The notes beneath the pieces were generated by a model, which saw nothing but the letters and a program-made list of their open reading frames with translations, was not told the origin of the DNA and did not search any database. From a virus, in the IMG/VR virus record IMGVR_UViG_3300042907_000878, positions 1-64,000 of that record: DNA of 64,000 bases; one strand, written 5' to 3'. Shown in pieces: positions 14,826 through 24,200 of the stretch (positions are counted from its first letter, which is position 1; each line of letters starts with the position of its first letter). The position numbers and the translations under genes are program-made.

Positions 14826-15884
14826 ATGCCTAATAATCGTATTTTTTATGCAGTTCAAGCCGTGGGTATCGGTCAGTCACCCACAGCTTCTGGTAGTATC
14901 GCCTCTGAAGGCAGTGGCTTTCGCTGGATGAAGGGTGTTCAAAGTGTTGGTATTACTACAAACTTCAATCTAGAACAAGCCTTTGAACTTGGTCAGCTTG
15001 AAATTTATCAAAATATCGAAAACGTACCTGAAATTGAAGTCACAATTGAAAAAGTTATTGACGGTCGTCACCTTCTATATCTTCAATCAGTTGGACATCA
15101 AGGCACGGGAAATATCGTAGCTGCCGCTGCTAATACAGCGGACGTATGGTTAACAATTTTTCCAGATACAAGCTCAGCAGTTAGTGGCTCAAGTCCAGAG
15201 GCACTTGTTTATTGCTCAGGTATGTATATCAGTAATGTGGCCTATACATTCCCAGTTGATGGCAATTCAACAGAAAGTATTACGCTTGTTGGCAACGACA
15301 AGATATTCTATGCTGGTTCTGCTTATGGTGGCAGTTTAAATACCGGATTTGCTACAATTACGCAAACTCCACACGCCCCAAATACAAACGTAGCTAGAAG
15401 ACAACACTTTAACTCAAGTTTAAGTTCGATTCCATCAACAGTAGCCGGGGCTATTCGTGGTGGAGTTGGCAATATCCAAAACATTAATATCTCCGCTGAC
15501 TTTGGTCGTGAAAATATTTTTGAACTTGGAAGTTTTAGACCATACTACAAATTTGCCACATATCCAATTTCAGTTACTTGTGATTTTGAAGTTGTGTCAA
15601 TTTCTGGAGACAAGGTATCTGCAAGTGGTGACGCTCAAAACTTAACAGACGAAACAATCAAAGTTGTTTATGATGTTAATGGAACCTCTGTAACTGGTGG
15701 TCAACTAACAATTGATCTTGGATCTAAAGCCAAATTGACCAGTGTAAATTATACTGGCGGCGATACTGGAGGAGGAAATGCCAGTGTTACATATTCATAC
15801 CAAACCTTTAATAAGTTATTAATTTCTGATAGCTATGCTGGTAATGGTAGTAACCATGGTGGTAGTGGTCAGTACTGGTTATAA
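14826..15884 (+). CDS. Putative major tail tube protein
   Basis: This 352-residue protein has one of the best ribosome sites in the window (aaggag, 7 bases before ATG) and a Gln/Gly/Ala-rich composition that differs from its AT-rich neighbours, both consistent with high expression. The beta-rich sequence (SVGITTNFNLEQAFELGQLE, NVPEIEVTIEKVIDGRHLL, PVDGNSTESITLVGND) fits tail-tube proteins, in which a cation of long strands lines the tube. It lies before the chaperone-like genes and the tape measure, where the tube gene is expected. A second, sheath-like gene is absent. Confidence 0.65.
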   Translation: MPNNRIFYAVQAVGIGQSPTASGSIASEGSGFRWMKGVQSVGITTNFNLEQAFELGQLEIYQNIENVPEIEVTIEKVIDGRHLLYLQSVGHQGTGNIVAAAANTADVWLTIFPDTSSAVSGSSPEALVYCSGMYISNVAYTFPVDGNSTESITLVGNDKIFYAGSAYGGSLNTGFATITQTPHAPNTNVARRQHFNSSLSSIPSTVAGAIRGGVGNIQNINISADFGRENIFELGSFRPYYKFATYPISVTCDFEVVSISGDKVSASGDAQNLTDETIKVVYDVNGTSVTGGQLTIDLGSKAKLTSVNYTGGDTGGGNASVTYSYQTFNKLLISDSYAGNGSNHGGSGQYWL

Positions 15885-15910
15885 GCATAAATTATGATTA
15901 GGATTATAGG

Positions 15911-16942
15911 ATGGAATTTATACTGTTAAGAATCTTGAAGGGTCGTCTTCCGTTTAGGCGGGGCGACCTTTCGCTATATATACAAGAACCCGATCAGGAT
16001 CTTATGTATGCCTCTATGGAAATTTATGATAAAATTTACGAACAGGCATATGCTAATGAAGTTATGATCAAAGAAGAGCTTGAAGAATTTTTATTCACTA
16101 ATGAATTCTGGTCTCCCTTTGATGATGCTGAATTAGAAAAAATTAAAAAACAGAACGAAGAATTAAAACTTCAAGCTTTTAAAAATTTTTTTAGAAAAAG
16201 AGAACTGTCTGGGATAAAATATTTGCTTCGTCAAAATGAAAGTAAATATTCAAAATTAGCAAGTAAAAAATATCAATTTGATCACTTAACTTGTGATGGG
16301 GTTGCTTCATACGCCCGGTGGAATTGGATTATAGAACAAAGTGTGTATAAATCAAACGGGGAAAAATATAACTGGGAAGTGTATGATGTCTCTTCGTTAA
16401 TGTCATATTATGAGAGTTCTGCTATATCGACAAAGAACTTCCGCGCGGTTGCAAGGTCTGATGAATGGAGACCTATGTGGAATTTAGGAAAAAAAACTGG
16501 AGATGTGTTTGGTAAGCCTTCATACTTGCTAACAAGAGATCAATTATTACTTTGCTCATTTTCAACCATGTACGATAATGTATATGAAAATCCAGAATCG
16601 CCAGATGAAAAAATTATTGATGACGACGATTGTTTAGACGGGTGGTTTGTGGACCAGAAGAGAAAAAATGAAAAGATGAAAAAGGAACAACAGGCAAACT
16701 CAATGGTATCTAATGCAAAAATTTCTAATGCCGGAGAAGTTTTTGTTATGGCATCATCTCCTGAAGAAGCTGAGAGTATACATAATTTAAATTCATTCCA
16801 AAGCGAAATGATAAGAAAGAACCGGATAAATACAATTAAGGATAAAGGAGTAGTAGATAGTGATTTACACTTTGCGGATGTAAGACAGGAAATAACTATA
16901 CAACAAAACCAAGCATTTGCTGATCATGCGAAAGGAACGTAA
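15911..16942 (+). CDS. Putative tail assembly protein
   Basis: This 343-residue protein is charged and helical, with an N-terminal basic stretch (ILKGRLPFRRGDLSLYIQEP), Trp/Tyr-rich central segments (YARWNWIIEQSVYKSNGEKY) and a Glu/Lys/Gln-rich C-terminal third. It sits between the tube and the tape measure, the usual place of tail assembly chaperones. I do not recognise its family, so the name is positional. Confidence 0.5.
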   Translation: MEFILLRILKGRLPFRRGDLSLYIQEPDQDLMYASMEIYDKIYEQAYANEVMIKEELEEFLFTNEFWSPFDDAELEKIKKQNEELKLQAFKNFFRKRELSGIKYLLRQNESKYSKLASKKYQFDHLTCDGVASYARWNWIIEQSVYKSNGEKYNWEVYDVSSLMSYYESSAISTKNFRAVARSDEWRPMWNLGKKTGDVFGKPSYLLTRDQLLLCSFSTMYDNVYENPESPDEKIIDDDDCLDGWFVDQKRKNEKMKKEQQANSMVSNAKISNAGEVFVMASSPEEAESIHNLNSFQSEMIRKNRINTIKDKGVVDSDLHFADVRQEITIQQNQAFADHAKGT

Positions 16943-16944
16943 TT

Positions 16945-17295
16945 ATGGATGATTTTCAAGGGTACTTGAAAAAACATTTTGATTTTAAACAAAAACGGGA
17001 CGACAGACAAAAAGATATTTCAAAGGAAAAGCTATTAAAAGTCACTAAGAAAAAAGTTCAAACTACAATGATTGGGGCTTTACATAGCGTAGAACAACAT
17101 CTGGGTTTTTTGTGGAATGTAGATAATCCGGGACCAGAAGAAGTTCAATTAAAAGAAATCTTTGAAGACTTGAGGTCTGAAATCTTAGATCGTGGTAATA
17201 ATCAAATAAGGAATCTCGAAAGTGAATTTGCAAATTACGAGATTATCTGGAAGAAATATAGTATGAAACTACCATTTGTGGACAAAGGAGATTAA
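16945..17295 (+). CDS. Small helical protein, possible tail assembly factor
   Basis: This 116-residue protein is highly charged and probably helical (HFDFKQKRDDRQKDISKEKL). It follows the previous gene by two bases. Its stop precedes the next start by four bases, with its own terminal codons supplying the next ribosome site (aaaggag). No domain is recognised. Operon position suggests a role in tail assembly. Confidence 0.45.
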   Translation: MDDFQGYLKKHFDFKQKRDDRQKDISKEKLLKVTKKKVQTTMIGALHSVEQHLGFLWNVDNPGPEEVQLKEIFEDLRSEILDRGNNQIRNLESEFANYEIIWKKYSMKLPFVDKGD

Positions 17296-17299
17296 GGTT

Positions 17300-18151
17300 A
17301 TGGCAGAAAATTTACGCACAGTTGTTGAAGGTGATATTACAGTTCTTGTTAAGAAACCTTCACGAAAAGATAAAGACCAAGCTCAAATTGTTTATAGCAA
17401 AGCTTGGAGAAAAGCTCTAGATGATGGGCTGATTACTCGCGCTAAATTAAATGTATACTTGGAAGAACAAGGAATTTGGAGCGATAAGAAACAAAAGCAG
17501 TATGAAGATTTTATTAATAAAATCAATAATAATGAACTATCTCTTAAAAGAGGCGGCATCGCTTTAAAACAAGCTAAAAAACTTGCCCTTGAATTGAAAA
17601 AAACGCGAGTTGAATTTAGAGACTTGATTGCAGAAAGATCTGTGCAGGACAATAACACCGCAGAAGGCTTTGCTGAAAATGCTAAATTTGATTACTTGGT
17701 TAGGACTTGCATTTTAGATCCAAGCACGAAAACTCCTGTTTTTAAAGATGAAAACGATTATGATGAAAGAGGAACTGAAGCTTGGGCAATTAAGGCAGCT
17801 AGCGAGCTTGCTAACTTGCTATATGATTTAGATCCTAATTATGAAAAAAATCTTCCTGAAAATGAATTTCTAGTAAAGTTTAATTTTACTAATGCAGATG
17901 GCAGACTCATTAATAAAGCTAAGCATCTAATTTCAATTGACGAGGATGGCACAGAACGCCTTATTGACGACGAAGGTTATTTTATTGAATATGATGAAGA
18001 GGGTAATCCTCATCGTATTAATCGCAAGGGTGAAAGAACACAAGATCTTACATCCCAACCATTCCTTGATGATGATGGCAATCCAGTTATTTTAGAAGTA
18101 GAAAATACTACTGAAGAAGCTAAAAAAATTAAGAAAAAGAAAGCTGACTAA
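17300..18151 (+). CDS. Putative tail assembly chaperone
   Basis: I place the start at the ATG at 17300 (283 residues), which has aaggag upstream; an ATG at 17276 would overlap the previous gene. The protein is rich in Lys, Glu and Asp, with long helices (KLALELKKTRVEFRDLIAER) and an acidic C-terminal part with repeated DEDG/DDEG/DEEG turns, ending in a poly-Lys tail. This fits tail assembly chaperones that bind the tape measure. The A-rich 3' end was checked for a programmed frameshift: the -1 frame stops at once and the +1 frame after nine codons, so no fusion product is supported. Confidence 0.55.
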   Translation: MAENLRTVVEGDITVLVKKPSRKDKDQAQIVYSKAWRKALDDGLITRAKLNVYLEEQGIWSDKKQKQYEDFINKINNNELSLKRGGIALKQAKKLALELKKTRVEFRDLIAERSVQDNNTAEGFAENAKFDYLVRTCILDPSTKTPVFKDENDYDERGTEAWAIKAASELANLLYDLDPNYEKNLPENEFLVKFNFTNADGRLINKAKHLISIDEDGTERLIDDEGYFIEYDEEGNPHRINRKGERTQDLTSQPFLDDDGNPVILEVENTTEEAKKIKKKKAD

Positions 18152-18179
18152 ACCTGTTATTTGTGTATAAATAACTAGG

Positions 18180-18263
18180 ATGGAAATTAGCGACATGCTG
18201 GATAGTATCCCCAATAAAGAGTGCTTACCCAGCATGTTTTGTTTTTATAAGGAAAACATATAA
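18180..18263 (+). CDS. Possible 27-codon leader ORF ahead of the tape measure gene
   Basis: An ATG at 18180, preceded by aactagg, opens a 27-residue frame (MEISDMLDSIPNKECLPSMF, then seven more residues). Its TAA overlaps the tape-measure ATG by one base (TAATG). It spans the whole hairpin described at 18193-18237, so its translation would open the hairpin and deliver ribosomes to the tape-measure start. It could also be a chance reading frame; it is too short to judge by composition. Confidence 0.3.
   Translation: MEISDMLDSIPNKECLPSMFCFYKENI
18193..18237 (+). promoter_or_regulatory. Hairpin with T-rich tail upstream of tape measure
   Basis: ACATGCTGG (18193-18201) pairs exactly with CCAGCATGT (18229-18237), enclosing a 27-base loop and followed by tttgttttt. 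The ribosome site of the tape-measure gene (aagga, 18249-18253) follows directly. It may be a weak terminator that reduces tape-measure mRNA relative to the tube gene, or a translational control hairpin. The loop is long for a classical intrinsic terminator. Confidence 0.5.
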
Positions 18264-21200
18264 TGGCATCAAAGTTTACTATTACTGCTGAATTAAACCT
18301 ACAAACTAAAAACTTAAATCAGGTAGTAAACAACCTAAGACAACAGTTTCAAGGTGCAAATCTTAATATTAATATTAAAGATCTTGCGCAGGCGCAATCA
18401 CAGATTAATAAAATATCTTCCAGCGCCCAAAACGCTCAAAAATCTGTTGGATTATTAGGTAGTAGCTTTAGCCAAGCTTTTAAAAAGTTTACTATTGTTA
18501 CCGCAGTAACTGGAACAATTGTTGGCTTTACAAGAGCGGTGAAAAACGCAGTTGGCGATGCTATTGAGTTTGAACGCGAAGTTGTTAAGATCGCACAGGC
18601 GACTGGAAAAACAACCTCTCAATTAAAAGGTTTGACAAATGAGATAAGTAGCGTATCAACTTCTTTTGGCGTTTCTTCTAAAGAGCTTATTTTAGCTGCT
18701 CGTAGTTTAACACAAGCTGGTTTCGCTGCTGATAAAGTTACAGGCGCATTAAAGATATTGGCCCAAACAGAATTGGCCGCTACGTTTGATTCAATTCAAG
18801 ATACAACAGAAGGCGCTATTGCGCTTTTAAATCAATTTGGCAAGCAAGCTCAAAGAACTGGAAGTGAAGTTGCGTTCCTAGAGAAATCATTCTCCGCTAT
18901 CAATCAAGTGTCTAAAGAGTTTGCCGTAGAGTCAAGTGACTTAGTTACAGCCGTTCGTACAACGGGATCTGCATTTGAGAGTGCTGGTGGTAGTTTAGAT
19001 GAACTCCTAGCATTATTCACATCTGTTAGAGCTACTACTCGCGAATCTGCCGAGAGTATTGCTACTGGCTTTCGTACAATTTTTACTCGCGTACAGCGCG
19101 TCGATACAATCAATAACCTTAAAGCTCTTGGAATCGAATTACAAGACGCCGAAGGTAAGTTCATTGGCCCAATTGAAGCTACTAAAAAACTTAGCGCAGC
19201 CCTTAACTCTATTGATCCTAGAGATTTTCGTTTTAATCTTGTTGTTGAAGAGTTAGGTGGATTCCGTCAAGTTTCTAAAGTTATTCCATTAATTCAACAA
19301 TTTGCAGTAACTCAAAAAGCCCTTAATGTGGCCCAAGGATCTAGCGGATCACTAGCCAAAGACGCTCAAACCGCTCAACAGTCATTAGCAGTCCAAATAG
19401 CTAAAACTAGAGAAGAGTTTTCTAGATTTATTAGAGATCTAACTGGCACAGACTCATTCCAAAGCACTGTAAGATTTCTTCTTGACCTTGCTAATGCTTT
19501 CGTTAGAGTCGCCGACAGTATTAAACCTCTTGTGCCTCTTATTGCTGGGTTTGCTACGCTTAAAGCTGGGACCGCAGTCAAAGGCGCATTTGATCAACTT
19601 GCTGGTCCTAGAAGAAAGGCCCAAGGTGGAAAGATTCACGCCTTTGCTAGTGGAGGTCTTGTTCCCGGCCAAGGCAATGGCGACACTGTTCCTGCTATGT
19701 TAACTCCGGGCGAATTTGTTATTAAGAAAAGCTCTGTTAAAAGCTTGGGTGTTGAGAATTTAGCTAGAGCTAACAAATATGCCGATGGTGGATATGTTAT
19801 TAGACCACAGCCGGGTAAGTTTGCTGGATTTTTTATGCAGCCAGAAGGTGTAAAAGATTCATCTCTTGTTAGTCAGGGGCAAGCAGTCACTAATGATGCT
19901 ACAAGAGAAGGTTTATTAAATCAAGTTAATAAGAATTTTAAACTATATAAAAGTGGAAAATTAAGCAATAAAGAAACTAATTTAATTTCTTCACAAGCAA
20001 TTAATGATTATCAACCAAGCACAGACACGCTTAAAAAAGCGATATCGGGTAATATTTTTTCTAGAGAAGATTTTAAAAATTATCTTTCTATGGGAAAAGG
20101 CACTCCAGAAGATTTAATAAAACAAGCTGTAACTGATAACAAAATAGATAAAAACTCTGCTGGCTTATTAAAAACGGGCTTGTCTAATGAAAAGGCGAAG
20201 TACGATAAATTTGTTCAATCAAAAATAAACTCATCAACTCCACAAGGTTTAAATGCATTATCTAAAGGCAAAGGAATTAAAATTGCGGCAGAAGAAAATG
20301 ATGTTCCCGCGTTTTATATTGGAGAAGATGATGGCCCCAGATCACAAGCAATGCGTGGAGCTATCGCCAAGAAAACAAAAGATGGATTTTCAAGTATTCT
20401 TTCTGGAATAGGCACTGATCCTGCTTTTAAAGACATTGGACTTCCTCCGTTGGATGTAAAAGGCGACGCTATTAAAAAAGCCATAGAGCCGCTGTTCAAT
20501 AGCCAAGATCCAAAATCAGCCCGTGTAACTATTGAAGGATATGTTTTAGAAGGTATTACTGCTGCATTAACTGGTATAACATTAGGTGGCAGTGATACCA
20601 CATGGGATTTTCCACAAGTTGCAAGTAGTGCTGAAAAACTAGGAAAATTATTTGGTCAAACTTCTCGTATATCACAAGTAGAAAGTGGCGACGCAAAAAG
20701 ATCAAATACCGACAAAGCTAAAAATAGTATTTTAACTAAAAAAATAGCATCTACACTATTAAAACGTCCAGAACTTATTGGTAATGTAAAAGAATTTGCC
20801 AATGGTGGATTCGCATCTGGTTCAGATACAGTGCCAGCCATGCTTACTCCGGGCGAATATGTCATAAATAAAAAATCCGCTCAGGCAATTGGCTATGGTA
20901 GTCTTAACAGAATGAATAAGGTTGGTAAATTTGCTGAGGGTGGCCCAGTTCAGATGTACCAGACTGGCACTCCTACAGGTGGCGCTAGTTCTCCAAGAGT
21001 TTTCCAAACTACATCTACCGGAGTTACAACAGTAACTAATCAAGCCGCTATAAATGCCCAAGCTCAACAACAAAGTTTTATAGAGAGACTAAAAGAATCT
21101 TCTGATAAATTATTATTATTGGGCGCTGTAGCTGGATCTGTCACTAGCCAACTTGGTGGACTTGATCAAGCAACTGCTGATATTGTTTCCAGTTTTGGCG

Positions 21201-24200
21201 CAACCTTTGCAACCATCAAAGGAATTGGTGGAAATTTAATAGATCTTGGATCTAACATAAAAGGTGTAAATCCTAAAGTATTAAGTGGGGTATTGACTGG
21301 ACTTTCGGCTGGATTAACAGGTTTTGCAACTGCACAAGCTGTTGCGGCTGCAAGGATTACATATCTTGGACAAACAGCAGAAGAGAGCGGCAAGAAGTTT
21401 AATTCTTTTATTGAAGCCTTGTCTAAAGGAGAAGGTACTACTCAAGGTCAATTGACTGATGCATTAACTAAGCAATTCCAAGCTGCATCTGACGCTCAGG
21501 CTAGAGGCTCAGGTGCTGCTAAGGCTGCTGGAGGAGTTGCATCTTTAGTTGCTGGAGGCGGGGCTATAGCTTTAGGAGCGGGCGCTTTTGCGCCTATAAT
21601 TGCTGCTGTAGCTGGCCCACTTACAGAAGAAATTTTATATTCAATCGGAGCATTTTCAGATTCAACAGGAAAAGCAAAAGTTCAAGCCGAAGCCTTATCT
21701 GCGGCTATGTTTTCTGCCACAACATCAAATCGCGATTTTCAAAAATTCTTTCAAAATATTGAAAAGCAAACTCCACAAGATGTCGCACAGCAAGCTCAGT
21801 CTTTAGCTCAAGCGTATAAAGAACAGCAAGCCCAAATCGCAAAACTGGGTGATTTGAGTAACGCGAGTGAAGCTGTAAAACAACAATTTCAAGCAGTTTC
21901 AGAATCAGCTAAACAGACTGCCGCAAACTTACAAACGATCATCGGAATCCAATTACAAAATGCAGTAAAACGATCTTCCGATCTTCTAAATAAAGGATTT
22001 ATTCCTGATATAGATAAATTATTGAAACCAATATTTGATTCTATACGTTCTGCTGCTGTAACAAGATATTCTGGACGAATAGAAACTGCTGGTGGAGAAC
22101 AAACTGCTCAAGGAATGAATCTTGTTGGTCAACGTGAAAACGAAATAGCAAGAGATCAGGAAAATGCCCGTAAGACTTTAAACCAAGCAACAAAACAGCA
22201 ATTAGAAATGATTGCCGTTTTAAATATTGAAAATAACATTAGAAAAGAGCTTATTGGATCTCTTCAAAAACAATCTGCGATTAGTGCAAGCATAGAAAGA
22301 CTGTCTTATGAATTAGACTTAGCTTCTAAGTCTGTATCCAATATAGATGCTGCCTTTTCAGGTTCTATAACTGGACTTAAATCTTCGTTTGATACCGATA
22401 TATTAAAATTAAAATCTCCAGATCAGGGTGCTTTAGATAAAGCCTTAGATCCTGTTAGAGCGGTTGGGCCAATTGGTAGAGACTTAGCTGATAATTTGGT
22501 TAATATAAATCAAGTTATGCCAACTCTTGAAGCGAAATTAATTGAGTTTTCCAATGCTACAGACACTGCTAGCGGGGCTTTATTTGATGTAAAAAAATTC
22601 GTAGAAGAGTCTTTTAATATTAAAGCCGACAGTATCGTCGGAAGAACTTTAGTTAAAATAATAGAAGGTACGACTACAGGAACTGGCGGTGAAAAAGCCG
22701 TTACTGCTGCTAAAACGTCTCTTAGACAAGAAGACGTTAGAAAGAAAATTGTTGAATCATTCCAAAAATTTGGCGAAGAATTCCGCACTCAAGCTGGTGG
22801 AATTTTAGATAATTTAGCTAGAGCAGAGCAAGAAGGTCGCGCTGTTGCAGAAAAAATCAATGAATCCAGACAAAAACAATTAGATCTACAACTACAAAGC
22901 GTTGATACATTCTCAAACTATATAGATGCCTTAGCTAAAGCCAGAGGCCGCGATTTAAGTTTGATTGAGAAGAACACTATTCGCACAATGAAGCAATATA
23001 CACTTGCTGGAAACATGGCGAATAATGTAGGAGCAATATCGACTGAACTTTCTGGTATATATAAAAAATTAAATGAAGGTGGATTAAATTTAGATGAACA
23101 AAAGAATCTTTCATTCTCTGCAACTAAATTAAGATCTGCACTTGAGGATCTTGCTGATCAATCTGGAAAAACTTCTGATATTCTTGCTGAAATTGAAAAG
23201 CAAAGAGCAAAGAGAGAGTCGGCTAGAGACTTTGGTAAAGAGTTTACTTTTGGCTCAAATGAACAAAGACAAAGTATAGCAAATTCTATTCAAGGACTCC
23301 AAAGAGTTTTGAATACTGGAAATATTAATGATGTTCCAGAAGAACTGAGATCTGGGGTTTCTTCATTACTAGACCGTTTCAAGGACGTTCCGGTATTTAA
23401 TGGAAGAACCGGAAGACAAGTTGAAAATAGACTTATTGCCAATCAATTTAGAGCAATGGGTGGCGGTGCATTTGCTAATATGATCGAGGCTGACACGTCA
23501 ACCCCTGAGCAGATATTAATTGGGGAACTGCAAAGAACATTCGCGATCCAAATACAAGCTCAACAAGCCCTGTCTCTGTTGGAGCAACAGAAGCAAGAAC
23601 TATTACAGGGTGCATTAAATGAATATACTACTGCAATTGGTAGTTATACAGCTAAATTAGAAAGTCTTGTGCAAGAGTTTCAAAGAAAAGCAGAAGAAAA
23701 AGCAATTCCAACCGTAACGCCGTCTGTGATTGCTAGCCCAAAAACTACATTACCCGCAGCTCCTTTTTCTGGTGGATCTATGGGTGTTTTAAATACATTA
23801 GTTGAAAATCCAAATCCAAATCTTCCACCCGATGCTAAAGCTAAAATTGATCTTGAAAATATTCAGGAAACAAATAGCGCAATTGAAAATTTTGGACAGG
23901 CTATTACTACTTCAGATCAAAAAATATATGAGTTTACCGCAAGATTAGAAAATCTTGTTAAGGTAATGGAAAACACTAAAAAGGAATGGCAACCAGCTAC
24001 AAAGCAAGAGATTGAAAATGCAAATAATCAACCCGGCACAGGTCAGAGTTTTGGAAGTTATGCTATTGGCGGGTTGGTATATCGCGCCGGTGGTGGTTCT
24101 ATATTTCAACCTAAAGGCACAGACACAGTTCCAGCAATGCTCACTCCGGGCGAGTTTGTTATCAAGAAAAGCTCAGTCGATAAGATTGGGGCTGATAATT

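Noticed and set aside
14826-15884. Contractile tail sheath
   Set aside because: Only one tube-like gene lies before the tape measure, of 352 residues and without sheath-type domains; no separate sheath gene is present, although a sheath gene outside the window cannot be excluded.
18121-18175. Programmed frameshift at the A-rich 3' end of the chaperone-like gene
   Set aside because: The run has no clean X-XXY-YYZ heptamer in frame. A -1 shift stops at once and a +1 shift stops after nine codons, so no extended product can be made.
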